From: Neorhizobium huautlense
GTDB taxonomy: Bacteria > Pseudomonadota > Alphaproteobacteria > Rhizobiales > Rhizobiaceae
DNA length: 64,000 nucleotides
Direction of reading: 5' to 3'
NCBI RefSeq assembly: GCF_002968575.1
Contig: NZ_PVBM01000003.1
Span: forward strand, 62,001 to 126,000
A model generated the notes under the pieces. The model was not told the DNA's origin. It searched no databases and saw only the letters and a list, made by a program, of their open reading frames with translations. The position numbers and the translations under genes are program-made. This document shows, in pieces, positions 41,925 to 51,027 of this stretch; position 1 is the stretch's first letter; each line of letters starts with the position of its first letter.

Positions 41925-42388
41925 CGCGAGGCAACACGCATTGCCTGCTGATTCCGAGCTTTGCTGCTTAAAGAAAGATTAGGTCTTTTCGCCCGCGCTG
42001 TACAGACAGGTCCGGAAAGCAGAAATGCAGTTCAGAGGAAAACGCGCAACCGGTTCAACGGCCGACATGCGGGCGCAAGACAGCCTCGGATCCTCGAAAG
42101 CAAAGCCCGGGTTGTAGCAAGATCGCGAATAGTGGCAAAAGGAAGAGGCGCATGTGCTTCTGGAATCAACGGTGATTTGCAACTAATCGGATTGCACATC
42201 CACGTTAGTGGTTGCTACCAGACTTAACCGCGATGCGCGCGCTTGGACGGCCTCAACAAGGCTGAAGGAGAATCCTCATTGACTCCTTGGCCAACAAGAA
42301 CATAATGAGAACATATGGGCCGCGATGAAGGCGGTCATCCACATATTGTCAACAGATATATAACGCGCTTCGGGGCGATGGAGAAATC
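41925..42388. other. intergenic stretch, nothing supported
   Basis: About 460 bases between arr and the small-protein cluster. No protein-like frame, RNA gene or clear hairpin was found. It ends in an AT-rich part that may hold the promoter of the next genes. Confidence 0.4.
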
Positions 42389-42418
42389 ATGTCCAAACTT
42401 GATAGGGCTCTAAAATGA
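42389..42418 (+). CDS. 9-residue leader peptide
   Basis: ATG 42389 follows GGAG by five bases and encodes MSKLDRALK; its TGA overlaps the next ATG at 42415. It may couple translation to the following ORF, or show that the next gene once started here and has a one-base shift. Confidence 0.35.
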   Translation: MSKLDRALK

Positions 42419-42624
42419 TCCGGTTTGCACCCGCCTCTGAGCCTGTGGAAGCAGAACCGGTCAGTGCTCCGCTCGCGGCGATCAAACCGGTCGAGAGGCC
42501 TCCCGTACTGGAGCTAAGCGAACCGGTCGCTGCGCCTCGGCGGCAAGTTGCGAAACCGCGCGCGAGCAAGAAAAAGCCGGCGCCGCCCGCTGAAGGCGCG
42601 CCGCAATTGGCTCTGGATCCTTAG
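42415..42624 (+). CDS. small Pro/Ala-rich protein
   Basis: The 69-residue protein is rich in Pro, Ala, Val and Glu in the first half and in Lys/Arg near the end (RRQVAKPRASKKKPAPP). It should be disordered. The start overlaps a 9-codon leader ORF. It lies 25 bases ahead of the zinc-ribbon protein gene on the same strand. No family was recognised. Confidence 0.45.
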   Translation: MIRFAPASEPVEAEPVSAPLAAIKPVERPPVLELSEPVAAPRRQVAKPRASKKKPAPPAEGAPQLALDP

Positions 42625-42649
42625 CCGGTCGAAGACGAGAGGAGCAATC

Positions 42650-43000
42650 ATGCCCATGGAAATCGATGATGGAACCCGGCACCTCGGCGCACCGATCTGC
42701 GCTGCCTGTGGCGGTGGATTGAAGTACGACGGCGGAAATCCGTCACCGGAAGACATCGTGACTTGCGACAACCCGAAATGTGGGAGAAGCGCGACCTATG
42801 CCGAAGTCGCGGAGGACTGCGAGTCTTGGTATGCGGAATACATGGACGTCCACATGCAGCAGATGGCGCTGGGAGGAATGACCGCCGCGGTGCCGGCGAG
42901 CTGGAAGCCTCGGCGAAAGTACCGGTTTGTCATGAAAATCGTAGGTGTCGGAAAGGAGGAGGATTTCGCGTCATGCAATCCAGTCCGGCTGAACTACTGA
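42650..43000 (+). CDS. small zinc-ribbon-like protein
   Basis: The 116-residue protein has two Cys pairs in ICAACGGG and TCDNPKCGRS, a likely zinc ribbon in the first 50 residues. The C-terminal part is basic. GAGGAG lies before the ATG at 42650. It overlaps the next small gene by 28 bases. Such proteins are frequent as orphan small genes in rhizobia; function unknown. Confidence 0.6.
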   Translation: MPMEIDDGTRHLGAPICAACGGGLKYDGGNPSPEDIVTCDNPKCGRSATYAEVAEDCESWYAEYMDVHMQQMALGGMTAAVPASWKPRRKYRFVMKIVGVGKEEDFASCNPVRLNY

Positions 43001-43176
43001 GCGAACAACCTGAAACGGACGTCGAGGTGGTGCTGGCTTGGCACGACGGTGACGCAAGGGCTGCGATCGAGACGTTGCTTGAGGATTGCCGGCACCTGCG
43101 CCAGCAACTGGCTTTGACGGAAGCATCGAGCAGCGCGGGGTTTACCCGAGGCTGGCGACCGACATACGAGCGTTGA
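42973..43176 (+). CDS. small helical protein
   Basis: The 67-residue protein has EVVLAWHDGDARAAIETLLE and CRHLRQQLALTEA, an amphipathic helix that could form a coiled coil, and ends in FTRGWRPTYER. I recall similar orphan proteins in rhizobia. It begins inside the zinc-ribbon gene (GGAGGA 9 bases upstream). Function unknown. Confidence 0.55.
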   Translation: MQSSPAELLSEQPETDVEVVLAWHDGDARAAIETLLEDCRHLRQQLALTEASSSAGFTRGWRPTYER

Positions 43177-43384
43177 TCGGTGCCAAGCGTCGAATAGAAG
43201 GGGCATTCGCACCCCTATCGGGAAAACCAGATCCCTCGGTTGATGCGATGGCACCTGAGGGCAGTGGTTTTCCGCGCGCACATTGGCGGCTGCAGCGCAA
43301 TAATTGTCAATCCCCTTGGTTGCAAGAAGAGCCTCTTGGGATCTGCGAAGTATTGTCGACTTATGTCTCTGAAGTCGTCTCTGA

Positions 43385-44290
43385 TTAGCCGGGCCGCTGC
43401 AGTCCTGACGGAGGTATGCCCTCGGCATCGGGGTCTCGGCCTTGGCTGCGGTCGAGCTGCCGCATGATCGGGGTTACGGTCAGTCCGTGGAGGAGGACTG
43501 ATAGGAGCACCACCAAGCCAACGATGGCCCAAAGGCGTTCCCCGCCTTCGATGGGCATATTGTTAAGGCCATAGGCGAGGTAGCAGAACGAGCCAACGCC
43601 GCGAATGCCGAAGAAGGAGAGCGTCAGCTTCTCTCTCCGTGCCGCCTCCAACCCAAGTAAGCCGATCCATCCTGCTACCGGCCGAATAACTAGAAGGACG
43701 ATGACTGAGACCATAACATCCATGAATCGAAGTGGCGCAAGCAAGCCATTGACCAGTGCTCCACCAAAGAGCACGAGCAAAATCATCATCGCGAGGCGCT
43801 CGATCTGCTCGGTTACGTCGTGCATCTCACGATGAAAATCGTGCTCCCTATGAGAATGACGGATCGTAAGCGCGGTGATGAACACTGCCAAGAAGCCGTA
43901 ACACTCAATCATTTCTGTGAGGCCGTAGGACACGAATGTGGCAGCGATGGCAATTAAGCCATCGCCCGTCTGAGCTAGCTTCGTATCAGCCGGAATCAGA
44001 AAGGTGAGCCAGCCGAAGATGCGGCCGATCAGCACGCCGGCACCGACTTCCCACAAAACATTATGTGCGATCCACGTTCCCAACCAAGGCTCGCCATCGG
44101 CAGCTGAGAGGCTGATTGCAATGGCGAGATTCACGAAGGGAAAAGCTAACCCATCGTTCAATCCCGCCTCAGATGTAAGGCCAAATCGAACCTCATCTTC
44201 CTGCCCGCTCTTGGGGGCCCGACCTGAACGTCGGCGGCAAGAACCGGATCGGTCGGTGCTAAGCTGGCACCAACGAACGCCGGCTGAGGG
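43385..44290 (-). pseudogene. CPA1/NhaP-type cation:proton antiporter, 5'-truncated and frameshifted
   Basis: The long frame holds ~8 membrane helices of a sodium/proton antiporter (EVRFGLTSEAGLNDGLAFPF, GGALVNGLLAPLRFMD, FFGIRGVGSFCYLAYGL). Its first ~65 residues are junk, while another frame in that stretch reads PAFVGASLAPTDPVLAADV, the true family sequence, so a one-base change occurs near the C-run at about 44218. The first ~130 residues of the family are missing because the dehydrogenase gene ends at 44295. Hence a broken gene. Confidence 0.7.
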
Positions 44291-44294
44291 CCAA

Positions 44295-45236
44295 TCAACG
44301 CAGATGACCTTTCTGTTGCCGCATCGCCAGTATCCGGCGCAGCCTTGCGTCACGTTCCCGAACCGAGGCCTCCACCGGAACGTTCTCGTATGCAAGTTCC
44401 ACGGCCGTCGTCACTCGCTTTTGCAGAGCCTCATCTAGCATTGGCGTCCCGAGCTCGCGCCAGAGCTTGTCCTGCATCGGTGTGAACATGTCCCAGAACC
44501 CCTGCATACCTCGGTCGCCGCCCGCGAGACGGTAGGTGAGCAACGGCCCCATCAAGGCCCACCGCAGACCGGGTCCCTCGATGACGGCCCGGTCGATGTC
44601 CTCGGCCGAGGCGACCCCACTGTCGAGCAGGTGGATTGCCTCGCGGAAGATGGCTGCCTGCAGCCGGTTAGCGACGTGCCCGTAGATTTCCTTCCTCAGC
44701 CGAATCGTCGTCTTGCCCAGGCGTTTGTAAAATCGCTCGGCCTTCTCGAGTGCAGTTTCCTCCGTCATTGCCCCGCCGACGACTTCGACCAGCGGAACCA
44801 GATGCGGCGGGTTGAAGGGGTGACCAAGCACCACCCGTTCTGGATGGGCGCAGGCACTCTGCATGTCGCTGACAGAAATTGCGGATGAACTGGAAGCGAT
44901 TACCACCCCCGGAGAGGTTACAGCATCGATCCGTCTCATCAGCTCGATCTTCTCTTCCACTCTTTCGATCGCGTTTTCCTGCACAAAGTCTGTTCCTCGG
45001 CATGCCTCGGAGAGATCTGCGGCAAACGTCAGGGAGCCACGCATCTTCTTTTCAAGCAAGGTGTCGGGAAGAGAAGACCAGCATCGCTCTATTGCGAGCT
45101 CCAGCTCGTTTTGAGCTCCTTCGCGAATGTCGGTCGCGACGACATCCAGCCCGTGAGCCAAAAAAAGGCACGTCCAGCTGGCGCCGATGAGTCCAGTCCC
45201 CACCACGGTCACAGTTGTGATGTCTTCGGTGTTCAA
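44295..45236 (-). CDS. 3-hydroxyacyl-CoA dehydrogenase-type enzyme, L-carnitine-dehydrogenase-like
   Basis: The 313-residue protein has the NAD-binding VVGTGLIGASW motif (residues ~11-21), the SSSSAISVS and GHPFNPPHLVPLVEVV catalytic region with His, and the helical C-terminal domain. Size and motifs fit L-carnitine dehydrogenase and lambda-crystallin-type enzymes, which oxidise a 3-hydroxy acid to a 3-keto acid with NAD. The neighbouring BKACE enzyme would then cleave the 3-keto acid. A carnitine route (to betaine) is the best-known case; another 3-hydroxy acid is possible. Confidence 0.8.
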   Translation of the reverse strand: MNTEDITTVTVVGTGLIGASWTCLFLAHGLDVVATDIREGAQNELELAIERCWSSLPDTLLEKKMRGSLTFAADLSEACRGTDFVQENAIERVEEKIELMRRIDAVTSPGVVIASSSSAISVSDMQSACAHPERVVLGHPFNPPHLVPLVEVVGGAMTEETALEKAERFYKRLGKTTIRLRKEIYGHVANRLQAAIFREAIHLLDSGVASAEDIDRAVIEGPGLRWALMGPLLTYRLAGGDRGMQGFWDMFTPMQDKLWRELGTPMLDEALQKRVTTAVELAYENVPVEASVRERDARLRRILAMRQQKGHLR

Positions 45237-45473
45237 GGCAATGCTCCTGCTCTGGCCGTCAATTCAAGCCGCGTCGTTCGGTCAGGCAGATTTCCCAAGA
45301 CAGAAGGAAATCTCGCTGCTCTTTCCGTTGCAGGGATGGGCAAAATCGACCGTGCAGATGAAGCCAGCCGCCTTGTCGAAAACCCTTCGAATGCCGAGCG
45401 AGCGAGATATCACCGCTTGTCGCCGCGCGACCGTCCAAGTCATTCCACATAGGTCGTCTCCCTTCTGCTGCCG

Positions 45474-46409
45474 CTAGAACTGCACACTGTCGCCCCCCTT
45501 CAAGGCGAGCATCTCGCGGGCGTCAGCCGGAGTGGCGATCTCCAGCCCCAGTCCCTCGAGGACCTGCCGGATGCGGCGCACCTGGACAGCATTGGAGGTT
45601 GCGAGTTTCCCCGGACCGTCCCAAAGGGAATCCTCCAGCCCGACGCGAACATTGCCGCCCATGGCAGCCGCCATCGTCGTGACGGGAAGCTGATGGCGCC
45701 CGGCCCCCAGGACGGACCAGACATAGTCATCTCCAAACAGCCGGTCGGCCGTGCGCTTCATGTGCGAAACATCATCCGGATGGGTGCCGATGCCCCCAAG
45801 AATGCCGAACACCGTCTGGATGAACAGCGGACCCCTGACCAACCCCCGGTCGCGGAAATGCGCTAGATTGTAGAGGTGGCTGGTGTCATAGCATTCGAAC
45901 TCGAAGCGCGTGCCGTTACCGCCGCAATTCTCCAGTATGTGCTCGATATCCTTGAACGTGTTCCTGAACACGGTGTCGCGGGTCTTCTCCAGATATGCCG
46001 GCTCCCAGTCGTGCTGGAAGTTTTCGTAGCGGCCGAGCATGGGGTAGAGACCAAAGTTCATCGATCCCATGTTGAGAGACGCGACTTCGGGAGCAAACCT
46101 CAGTGCCGGCTGCAGGCGCTCTTCCACGGTCATGGTGGGGCTTCCGCCGGTGGTCAGATTCAACACCGCGTCTGTCGCCTGCTTGATCCGTGGCAGGAAG
46201 CGCGCGAAGGCTTGAGGATCTTGGGTCGGCCGGCCATCTTCCGGGTTACGGGCATGCAAGTGCAGGATTGCCGCACCGGCTTCGGCCGCTTCTATGGCAT
46301 TTGCGGCGATCTGGTCCGGGGTGACAGGCAAGTGCGCAGACATGCTCGGCGTGTGGATACCGCCTGTGATGGCACAGGTGATGATGACCTTGCGGGATGA
46401 TCGAGCCAT
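45474..46409 (-). CDS. BKACE-family beta-keto acid cleavage enzyme (DUF849)
   Basis: The 311-residue protein is a TIM-barrel BKACE: KVIITCAITGGIHTPSMS, AAILHLHARNP (zinc-binding His pair), LNLTTGGSP, ASLNMGSMNFG and FECYDTSHL. The family joins a beta-keto acid with acetyl-CoA to yield a CoA ester and acetoacetate. ATG 46409 is preceded by GGAAGGAAAAG. Between an L-carnitine-dehydrogenase-like gene and an SDR gene in one direction, it likely cuts the 3-keto product of the dehydrogenase (for example dehydrocarnitine). Confidence 0.85.
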   Translation of the reverse strand: MARSSRKVIITCAITGGIHTPSMSAHLPVTPDQIAANAIEAAEAGAAILHLHARNPEDGRPTQDPQAFARFLPRIKQATDAVLNLTTGGSPTMTVEERLQPALRFAPEVASLNMGSMNFGLYPMLGRYENFQHDWEPAYLEKTRDTVFRNTFKDIEHILENCGGNGTRFEFECYDTSHLYNLAHFRDRGLVRGPLFIQTVFGILGGIGTHPDDVSHMKRTADRLFGDDYVWSVLGAGRHQLPVTTMAAAMGGNVRVGLEDSLWDGPGKLATSNAVQVRRIRQVLEGLGLEIATPADAREMLALKGGDSVQF

Positions 46410-46429
46410 AGTCTTTTCCTTCCTTGATC

Positions 46430-47239
46430 TCAGATGTTCTCGACGTTGCCGCAGACGCTGATGGCTTGTCCGGAGATATTGGCGCCACCGGGCGAGGCTA
46501 GAAAGAGCGCCATGGCGGCGACATCCTCCGGCTCGACCATGCGGCGCAGCGAGATGTTGGAGAGATACTGCGCCTCCATCTCCTCGTAGCTGAGACCGGA
46601 GGCTGCGGCGCGCTCGCGAATGACGTTTTCGATGCGAGCACCCCGCACGATGCCCGGCAAAATGGCGTTCACCCGGATGCCGTCCGGACCCATCTCCTTC
46701 GCCAGGCTCTGGGTCAGCCCGACAATGCCCCATTTCGCAGCCGAATAGGGGGTACGAAGTGCATAACCCAACCGCCCCGCTACGGATGAAATGTTGATGA
46801 TCGACCCGGCGTCGCTGGCGCGCAGCAGCGGTGCAGCCCGCCGCACCACCAAGAACTGGCCCATCAGGTCGATATCGAGGGTGCGGCGGATGTCGTTGAC
46901 GGATAGCTCGTCGATCGCGCCGGTCGGTCCAGCAATGCCGGCGTTGTTGATCAGCACATCCAAATCGCCGAGCTTCGCCGCGGTCGCGACCAGAAGCGCG
47001 TCGACCTGGGCCTCGTCAGAGATGTCGGCTTTTAGGACGGCGACCTCCGGATGATCTTGCGCAAAACATCGAAGAGCCTCTTCGTCGACGTCACAAATCA
47101 GCACCTTCGCCTCGGCCTCCAGGAAGCCGCGGGCGATCGCGGCGCCGATGCCGGAAGCACCGGCAGTCACCAGAACCCGAAGACCGGGGCGCGGGCTCAT
47201 CCGCTTGATCATGTTCATTTGCTGTCCACTTACTTGCAT
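46430..47239 (-). CDS. short-chain dehydrogenase/reductase
   Basis: The 269-residue protein is a classic SDR: TAGASGIGAAIA (cofactor loop), LINNAGIAG, the catalytic Ser in INISSVAGR and the YSAAKWG Tyr-Lys pair, ending in SGQAISVCGN. Start alternatives at 47218 and 47200 exist and cannot be separated by ribosome site. It sits 15 bases behind the LivF gene and 20 bases ahead of the BKACE gene, so it belongs to the catabolic operon. Confidence 0.87.
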   Translation of the reverse strand: MQVSGQQMNMIKRMSPRPGLRVLVTAGASGIGAAIARGFLEAEAKVLICDVDEEALRCFAQDHPEVAVLKADISDEAQVDALLVATAAKLGDLDVLINNAGIAGPTGAIDELSVNDIRRTLDIDLMGQFLVVRRAAPLLRASDAGSIINISSVAGRLGYALRTPYSAAKWGIVGLTQSLAKEMGPDGIRVNAILPGIVRGARIENVIRERAAASGLSYEEMEAQYLSNISLRRMVEPEDVAAMALFLASPGGANISGQAISVCGNVENI

Positions 47240-47254
47240 GCGGGCGATGCTGCC

Positions 47255-47965
47255 TCAGGCCACTTCGAGCCAGTTGCGCCTTACGTCAGGATGAGCGTCC
47301 AGCTCTTCGGGCGTGCCCTTGAAGACGAGCTCGCCGTGGCCCATGACCATCACCTGCCGTGCGACCTTGAGAGCGATTGTCAGTTTTTGCTCGACCAGCA
47401 CCACCGCCACGCCGCGGCGTCCGATATCGAGGATCACCTCCATCACTACCTCAACGATCTTGGGTGCCAGACCTTCGGTCGGCTCATCGATCAGCAGTAC
47501 GCGGGGGTTGCCCAGCAGGGAGCGGCAAATCGTCAGCATCTGCTGTTCGCCGCCCGACAGATAGCCGGCCCGGATCGCGCGCCGTTCCTTCAGGCGCGGG
47601 AAATAGTCGTACATTTCATCGACCGACCAACGATGTGCGCCGGGCGCTCCTTTTTGCACACCCATGGTGAGGTTTTCCTCGACCGTGAGGTTGGGAAAAA
47701 CCAGCCGCTCCTCGGGCACGTATCCGATCCCCTGGCGGCAGATGTCGAAGGGTCGCTGCCCGGCCAGTTGAACCCCATCCAGCGTTACCGTCCCGCCGCT
47801 CGGCGGCACCAGACCCATCATCGCCTTCAACAGGGTCGAGCGGCCGGAACCGTTTCGACCCAATAGGGATACGACTGACGATTCCGGCACCTCCAGATCG
47901 ATGCCGTGCAGGATGTGGCTTTTGCCGTAATGGGCGTGCAGTCCCTTTACCTGGAGTAGACTCAT
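47255..47965 (-). CDS. livF: branched-chain-type ABC transporter ATPase, LivF
   Basis: The 236-residue protein has Walker A GRNGSGRST, the ABC signature YLSGGEQQ and Walker B RVLLIDEPTEG. One Walker A position is Arg (GSGRST instead of GSGKST), which is odd: the Lys binding the phosphates is replaced. ATG 47965 overlaps the livG stop by 4 bases. It would energise import with LivG through LivHM. Confidence 0.87.
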   Translation of the reverse strand: MSLLQVKGLHAHYGKSHILHGIDLEVPESSVVSLLGRNGSGRSTLLKAMMGLVPPSGGTVTLDGVQLAGQRPFDICRQGIGYVPEERLVFPNLTVEENLTMGVQKGAPGAHRWSVDEMYDYFPRLKERRAIRAGYLSGGEQQMLTICRSLLGNPRVLLIDEPTEGLAPKIVEVVMEVILDIGRRGVAVVLVEQKLTIALKVARQVMVMGHGELVFKGTPEELDAHPDVRRNWLEVA

Positions 47966-48729
47966 GACGCCTCCTGACCCAGATAGGCTTCCTGCACCTC
48001 TCGGTTGGCGCTGATGCGCGCCGGCGTGTCGGTTGCAAGGATGTTGCCGTAGACGAGTACCGAAACCCGATCGCAAAGGCTGAAAACTACGCTCATGTCG
48101 TGCTCGACCATCAGCAGGGTCTTGCCTTCTGTGACGGAGCGGATCAGTTCCACCGCCTGAGCTGTCTCCTCGCGCGACATGCCGGCGGTCGGTTCGTCCA
48201 AAAGGATGACGTCCGCGCCGGTGGTCAGCGTCATGCCGATCTCGAGCGCCCGCTGCTCCGAATAGGTCAGATCGCCTGCAAGGTCGTGGGCGCGAGCCTC
48301 AAGCCCCACCCGGGCCAGCGCCTCAGCCGCTTCCTCGTTCACCTGCTGCATCCGCGCAATCCGGCGAAACAAGCCGTACCGTACGCCATGGCGGGCAAGG
48401 ACGCCGATGCGCAGGTTCTCGAACACGCTCAGACGATGGAAGATGTTGGTGATCTGGAACGAGCGTGCCAGCCCTCCCCTGTTGATGCGATGCGGCGCCA
48501 GACCGCCGATGCTTTGGCCGTTGAGCATGATTTCGCCGGACGACGGCGCGAACATGCCCGAAATCAGGTTGAAGAGTGTGGATTTGCCGGCACCATTGGG
48601 TCCGATCACCGCATGCCGATCGCCCCGTCTGACGTCGAGTTCCAGCCCCTTGATGACCTCGATCGGGCCGAACGACTTGGTAACGCGCGACAGCCTTAGT
48701 GCCGGCTGGTCGTTGATCGGGGCGATCAT
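47962..48729 (-). CDS. livG: branched-chain-type ABC transporter ATPase, LivG
   Basis: The 255-residue protein has Walker A GPNGAGKST, a signature-like DLTYSEQRALEIG and Walker B VILLDEPTAGMS, plus the LivG-specific tail. It overlaps livM and livF by 4 bases each. Together the proteins form a high-affinity uptake system; the substrate is not set by the ATPases. Confidence 0.9.
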   Translation of the reverse strand: MIAPINDQPALRLSRVTKSFGPIEVIKGLELDVRRGDRHAVIGPNGAGKSTLFNLISGMFAPSSGEIMLNGQSIGGLAPHRINRGGLARSFQITNIFHRLSVFENLRIGVLARHGVRYGLFRRIARMQQVNEEAAEALARVGLEARAHDLAGDLTYSEQRALEIGMTLTTGADVILLDEPTAGMSREETAQAVELIRSVTEGKTLLMVEHDMSVVFSLCDRVSVLVYGNILATDTPARISANREVQEAYLGQEAS

Positions 48730-50003
48730 GTTGCACCTCCCAGTACAGCGACGTCTGCCGTGACTTGCCTACTTTCGTCCATCCTTCCCCAGAGCGCATC
48801 GATACGCCGTCTGGCACGAACCATCACGGCGACACCGCAGACCAGGAGGATCAGCGGGAGGAGCCAGGTGAGAGGGCTCACCGGCCGCCATTCGATGCCG
48901 AAGAGCGGATAGGACGGCAAGCCGCCGGCTGTAGCCTGCCTCGCCATTGCATATTCCTCGCCGAAGAGAATCGAGACGGTTTCGGTCATGAAGACCACGC
49001 CGGCGGCCACCAGCACGCCACCAAGGATCGCGACGAGATAGGGACATGCGAGCCGCGACCAGTCCAGCTGGCGACGATGGCGAATGTGGTGTTGCAAGAC
49101 GCCGCCAATTCCCGCAGGTGCATAGAGCATCACCAGCACGAAGATCAGCCCCTGGTAAAAGACCCAGGATCGCGTGACGTCCGAAAGCAGAAACGAGAAC
49201 AGGGTGAAGGCTGCAGCGCCGATGACGGGGCCGAAGAATATTGTCGACCCGCCGACGAAGGTCTGCAGGACCACCTGCGCCGAAACATCGCTCGCAAACA
49301 GGGAATAGTTCGCCGTCTCGTTTGAGATTGCCAAGAGCGCGCCCGCCACACCCGTGAACATCGCCGAGATCGCGAATATGATCACCTTTGATGAATGGGC
49401 GTTGTAACCGAGGAACCTTACACGCTGTTCGTTGTCACGCAGGGCAAGCGTCAGACGCCCGAAGGGGGTGTGGGTATAGGACCAGAGAGCGAGACCGCAA
49501 AGCACCACCCACGCCAAGGTCAGGTAATAGACTTCCAGCGTGGAGCCGAAAATGATCCCGCTCCAGGGCATCCGCATAGAGGACACACCCGCTTCGCCGC
49601 CGAAAAGGTCCTCCAGCCGCGGCGCCAGCGAATGGAAGAGCTCGGCGATCGCGAGCGTGACCAGGGCGAAGTAGACGCCCGAACGCATTGTGGCGAAGTA
49701 GCCGGCGATGAGCCCGATAATGAGGCCGATCGCAGCGCCCGCAAGCGGAACGAGCGGCGTCGGGAAGGGAAAGCCGTCATCGATCGCAATCATCATATGA
49801 AGTGCTGCGAAGGCGCCCAGTCCGAAATAGGCGGCATGGCCGAAGGAAAGCAGCCCCGCCTGGCCGATGAGCAGATTGAACGCCAAGGCAAAGAGGCTTG
49901 CGATCAGCACGTTGACCAGCGCGTTCTGCCAGGCAATCCCCATGAACGGAGGGATGACGATCAGCAGGACCAGCAGGGCGATGGGAAGAAAAAGTTTACG
50001 CAT
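48726..50003 (-). CDS. livM: branched-chain-type ABC transporter permease, LivM
   Basis: The 425-residue protein has ~9-10 membrane helices and the LivM motif AFNLLIGQAGLLSFGHAAYF near residue 45. I chose ATG 50003 because GAGAGG lies six bases upstream; the longer frame has no site. The C-terminus is longer than usual, with extra membrane helices (LVAILGGVLVAAGVVFM and YPLFGIEWRPVSPLTWLLPL), which suggests an added module. It lies 11 bases behind livH. Confidence 0.85.
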   Translation of the reverse strand: MRKLFLPIALLVLLIVIPPFMGIAWQNALVNVLIASLFALAFNLLIGQAGLLSFGHAAYFGLGAFAALHMMIAIDDGFPFPTPLVPLAGAAIGLIIGLIAGYFATMRSGVYFALVTLAIAELFHSLAPRLEDLFGGEAGVSSMRMPWSGIIFGSTLEVYYLTLAWVVLCGLALWSYTHTPFGRLTLALRDNEQRVRFLGYNAHSSKVIIFAISAMFTGVAGALLAISNETANYSLFASDVSAQVVLQTFVGGSTIFFGPVIGAAAFTLFSFLLSDVTRSWVFYQGLIFVLVMLYAPAGIGGVLQHHIRHRRQLDWSRLACPYLVAILGGVLVAAGVVFMTETVSILFGEEYAMARQATAGGLPSYPLFGIEWRPVSPLTWLLPLILLVCGVAVMVRARRRIDALWGRMDESRQVTADVAVLGGAT

Positions 50004-50014
50004 CGGCATCCTCT

Positions 50015-50956
50015 CTAGTTGCGCTCGCCCATGAGACCTGCCGGGCGGACCAACAAGACGATCAGCATCAGAGCAAACGGTATCGTCGCACTGACCGAGG
50101 AGAGCTCCAGTGTCATCAGTCCACCAAAGGAGCGCGCCCACTCGCCCAGGCCTACCAGCGAGAAGAGGGTCGCCAGCGACCAGTCGAGGCCGACGGCAAA
50201 CGAGGAGAAAAGCCCGATCAGAAGTGACGCAACGAGCGATCCCTTCAGTGACCCGAGGCCGCCGACGACCACGACGACGAAGACAATAACGCCGAGCTCC
50301 AGCCCCATGTTGGGATTGGTCGGGTAGAAGGCTCCGGCCACCGCTCCGGCAAGCCCGGCCAGTGCGGCACCCGTCGCGAACACGAACATGAAGACCATCG
50401 GGATGTTGTGCCCTAGTGCCTCGGCCATGGCCGGAAGCCGCTCCGCCGCCCGCACGATGATCCCCGTACGGGTGCGGGTCAGAAGCAACCAGAGCGCCGT
50501 GAACATCACGATCGCCACGCCGCCGATGAAGAGCCGGTAGAAGGGATAGTCTGCGCCGAATATCTGGAAGGCTGAAAAGCGCATTTCGGCGGGCATCTGG
50601 TAGTTCACGGGGAAGTCGCCGAAGCAGAGCTTGATGAGCTCCTCGATGATCAGTGCCAGGCCGAAGGTCAGCAAGAGTTCATGCGCGTGGCCATGGGCAT
50701 GCACGCGCGGCAAGAGAAAACGTTCAACCGCCATGCCCGTCACGCCAACGAAGATCGGCGCGACGATGATGGCGGCCCAGAAGCCGAAGACGGAGGACAC
50801 CGCATAGGCGACATAAGCGCCCAGCATGTAGAACGACGCATGGGCAAAGTTTAGCACGCCCATCATGCCGAAGATGAGCGTCAGACCGGCGGAAACCATG
50901 AACAACAACAGTCCATAGGTCACGCCGTTCAACGTGGAGATGATCGCGAATTCCAT
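50015..50956 (-). CDS. livH: branched-chain-type ABC transporter permease, LivH
   Basis: The 313-residue protein has about eight membrane helices with the LivH motifs GLTLIFGMMGVLNFAHASFY near residue 25 and VVVVGGLGSLKGSLVASLLI near 235. It starts 71 bases after the binding protein gene. It forms the channel with LivM. Confidence 0.9.
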   Translation of the reverse strand: MEFAIISTLNGVTYGLLLFMVSAGLTLIFGMMGVLNFAHASFYMLGAYVAYAVSSVFGFWAAIIVAPIFVGVTGMAVERFLLPRVHAHGHAHELLLTFGLALIIEELIKLCFGDFPVNYQMPAEMRFSAFQIFGADYPFYRLFIGGVAIVMFTALWLLLTRTRTGIIVRAAERLPAMAEALGHNIPMVFMFVFATGAALAGLAGAVAGAFYPTNPNMGLELGVIVFVVVVVGGLGSLKGSLVASLLIGLFSSFAVGLDWSLATLFSLVGLGEWARSFGGLMTLELSSVSATIPFALMLIVLLVRPAGLMGERN

Positions 50957-51027
50957 GAGTGTTCCGGGAGCTGACGGTCAGGATGCTGGTCCGTGTCTGG
51001 TACGGACCAGCGTTCGATGACGGGGGC

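Noticed and set aside
45236..45473. Short minus-strand frames between the dehydrogenase and BKACE genes (e.g. 45259-45450)
   Set aside because: They may be a remnant of a small gene, but no family match or start signal could be seen.
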